Positions 15,420-15,440 of a stretch of 15,440 nt of DNA are shown here, one piece after another. Where the stretch lies: positions 1 to 15,440 of the forward strand of contig CAYFFE010000087.1 of the NCBI GenBank assembly GCA_964342265.1, read 5' to 3'. The position numbers and the translations under genes were made by a program. The notes under the pieces were generated by a model. It was not told the origin of the DNA, ran no database searches, and saw only the letters and a program-made list of their open reading frames with translations. Source of the stretch: Halioxenophilus sp964342265. Its GTDB lineage: Bacteria; Pseudomonadota; Gammaproteobacteria; Pseudomonadales; Cellvibrionaceae. How positions within the stretch are numbered: the first letter of the stretch is position 1; each line of letters opens with the position of its first letter.

Positions 15420-15440
15420 GCCGTGCGGTAATTGAAAATG

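Larger units (their letters stand above)
15042..15440. other. Non-coding region upstream of the YfiR operon
   Basis: I see no supported gene in this 399-bp stretch. A + strand frame (14902-15153) runs partly antisense to the YfiR gene and has no recognisable protein features. The promoter of the minus-strand operon should lie in the part nearest 15041, where AGTATA at 15049-15054 reads TATACT on the minus strand and could be a -10 box. No matching -35 box at 17 bp is clear. The right end holds an inverted repeat. No Fur-box-like palindrome was recognised. Confidence 0.55.

Overview
The window looks like chromosomal DNA of a free-living, probably marine gammaproteobacterium. The evidence is the mannose-sensitive haemagglutinin (MSHA) type IV pilus cluster in its usual gene order, the YfiR/diguanylate-cyclase/TonB-receptor group, and moderate G+C with dense, overlapping genes. 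Cellvibrionales or a related order is my guess; no rRNA or marker gene is present to confirm it.

Region 1 (1-5471, + strand) is the distal end of the MSHA operon: the C-terminal end of the major pilin (mshA), then mshC, mshD, mshO, mshP and mshQ. mshD to mshQ are packed with overlapping stops and starts. The products are prepilin-like subunits with short leaders and class III cleavage sites, followed by a large secreted beta-rich protein (MshQ). Together they would form a surface pilus and its minor or tip components.

Region 2 (5472-6038) is a 567-bp gap without a supported gene. It is A-rich and T-poor in its middle and holds two separate 15-bp tandem repeats.

Region 3 (6039-9728, + strand) is a four-gene operon: a membrane-anchored M48 zinc metalloprotease followed by three tandem AIM24-family proteins. 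The third has an extra N-terminal domain, an in-frame 15-bp repeat and an Ala/Pro linker. The protease overlaps the first AIM24 gene by 11 bp and the others follow with good Shine-Dalgarno sites. A strong hairpin between convergent operons (9796-9823) closes the unit. The function is unknown, and this is the least explained system in the window.

Region 4 (15041-9849, - strand) is a three-gene operon transcribed towards region 3: a YfiR-like periplasmic protein, a membrane GGDEF/EAL protein with YfiN-like architecture plus PAS and EAL domains, and a TonB-dependent receptor. It resembles the P. aeruginosa YfiBNR c-di-GMP module, with an outer-membrane TonB receptor where YfiB would be. A cyclic-di-GMP input module so close to a pilus operon suggests, but does not prove, a shared surface-attachment programme.

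Region 5 (15042-15440) has no supported gene. It contains a perfect 10-bp inverted repeat with a 4-nt spacer near the right edge.
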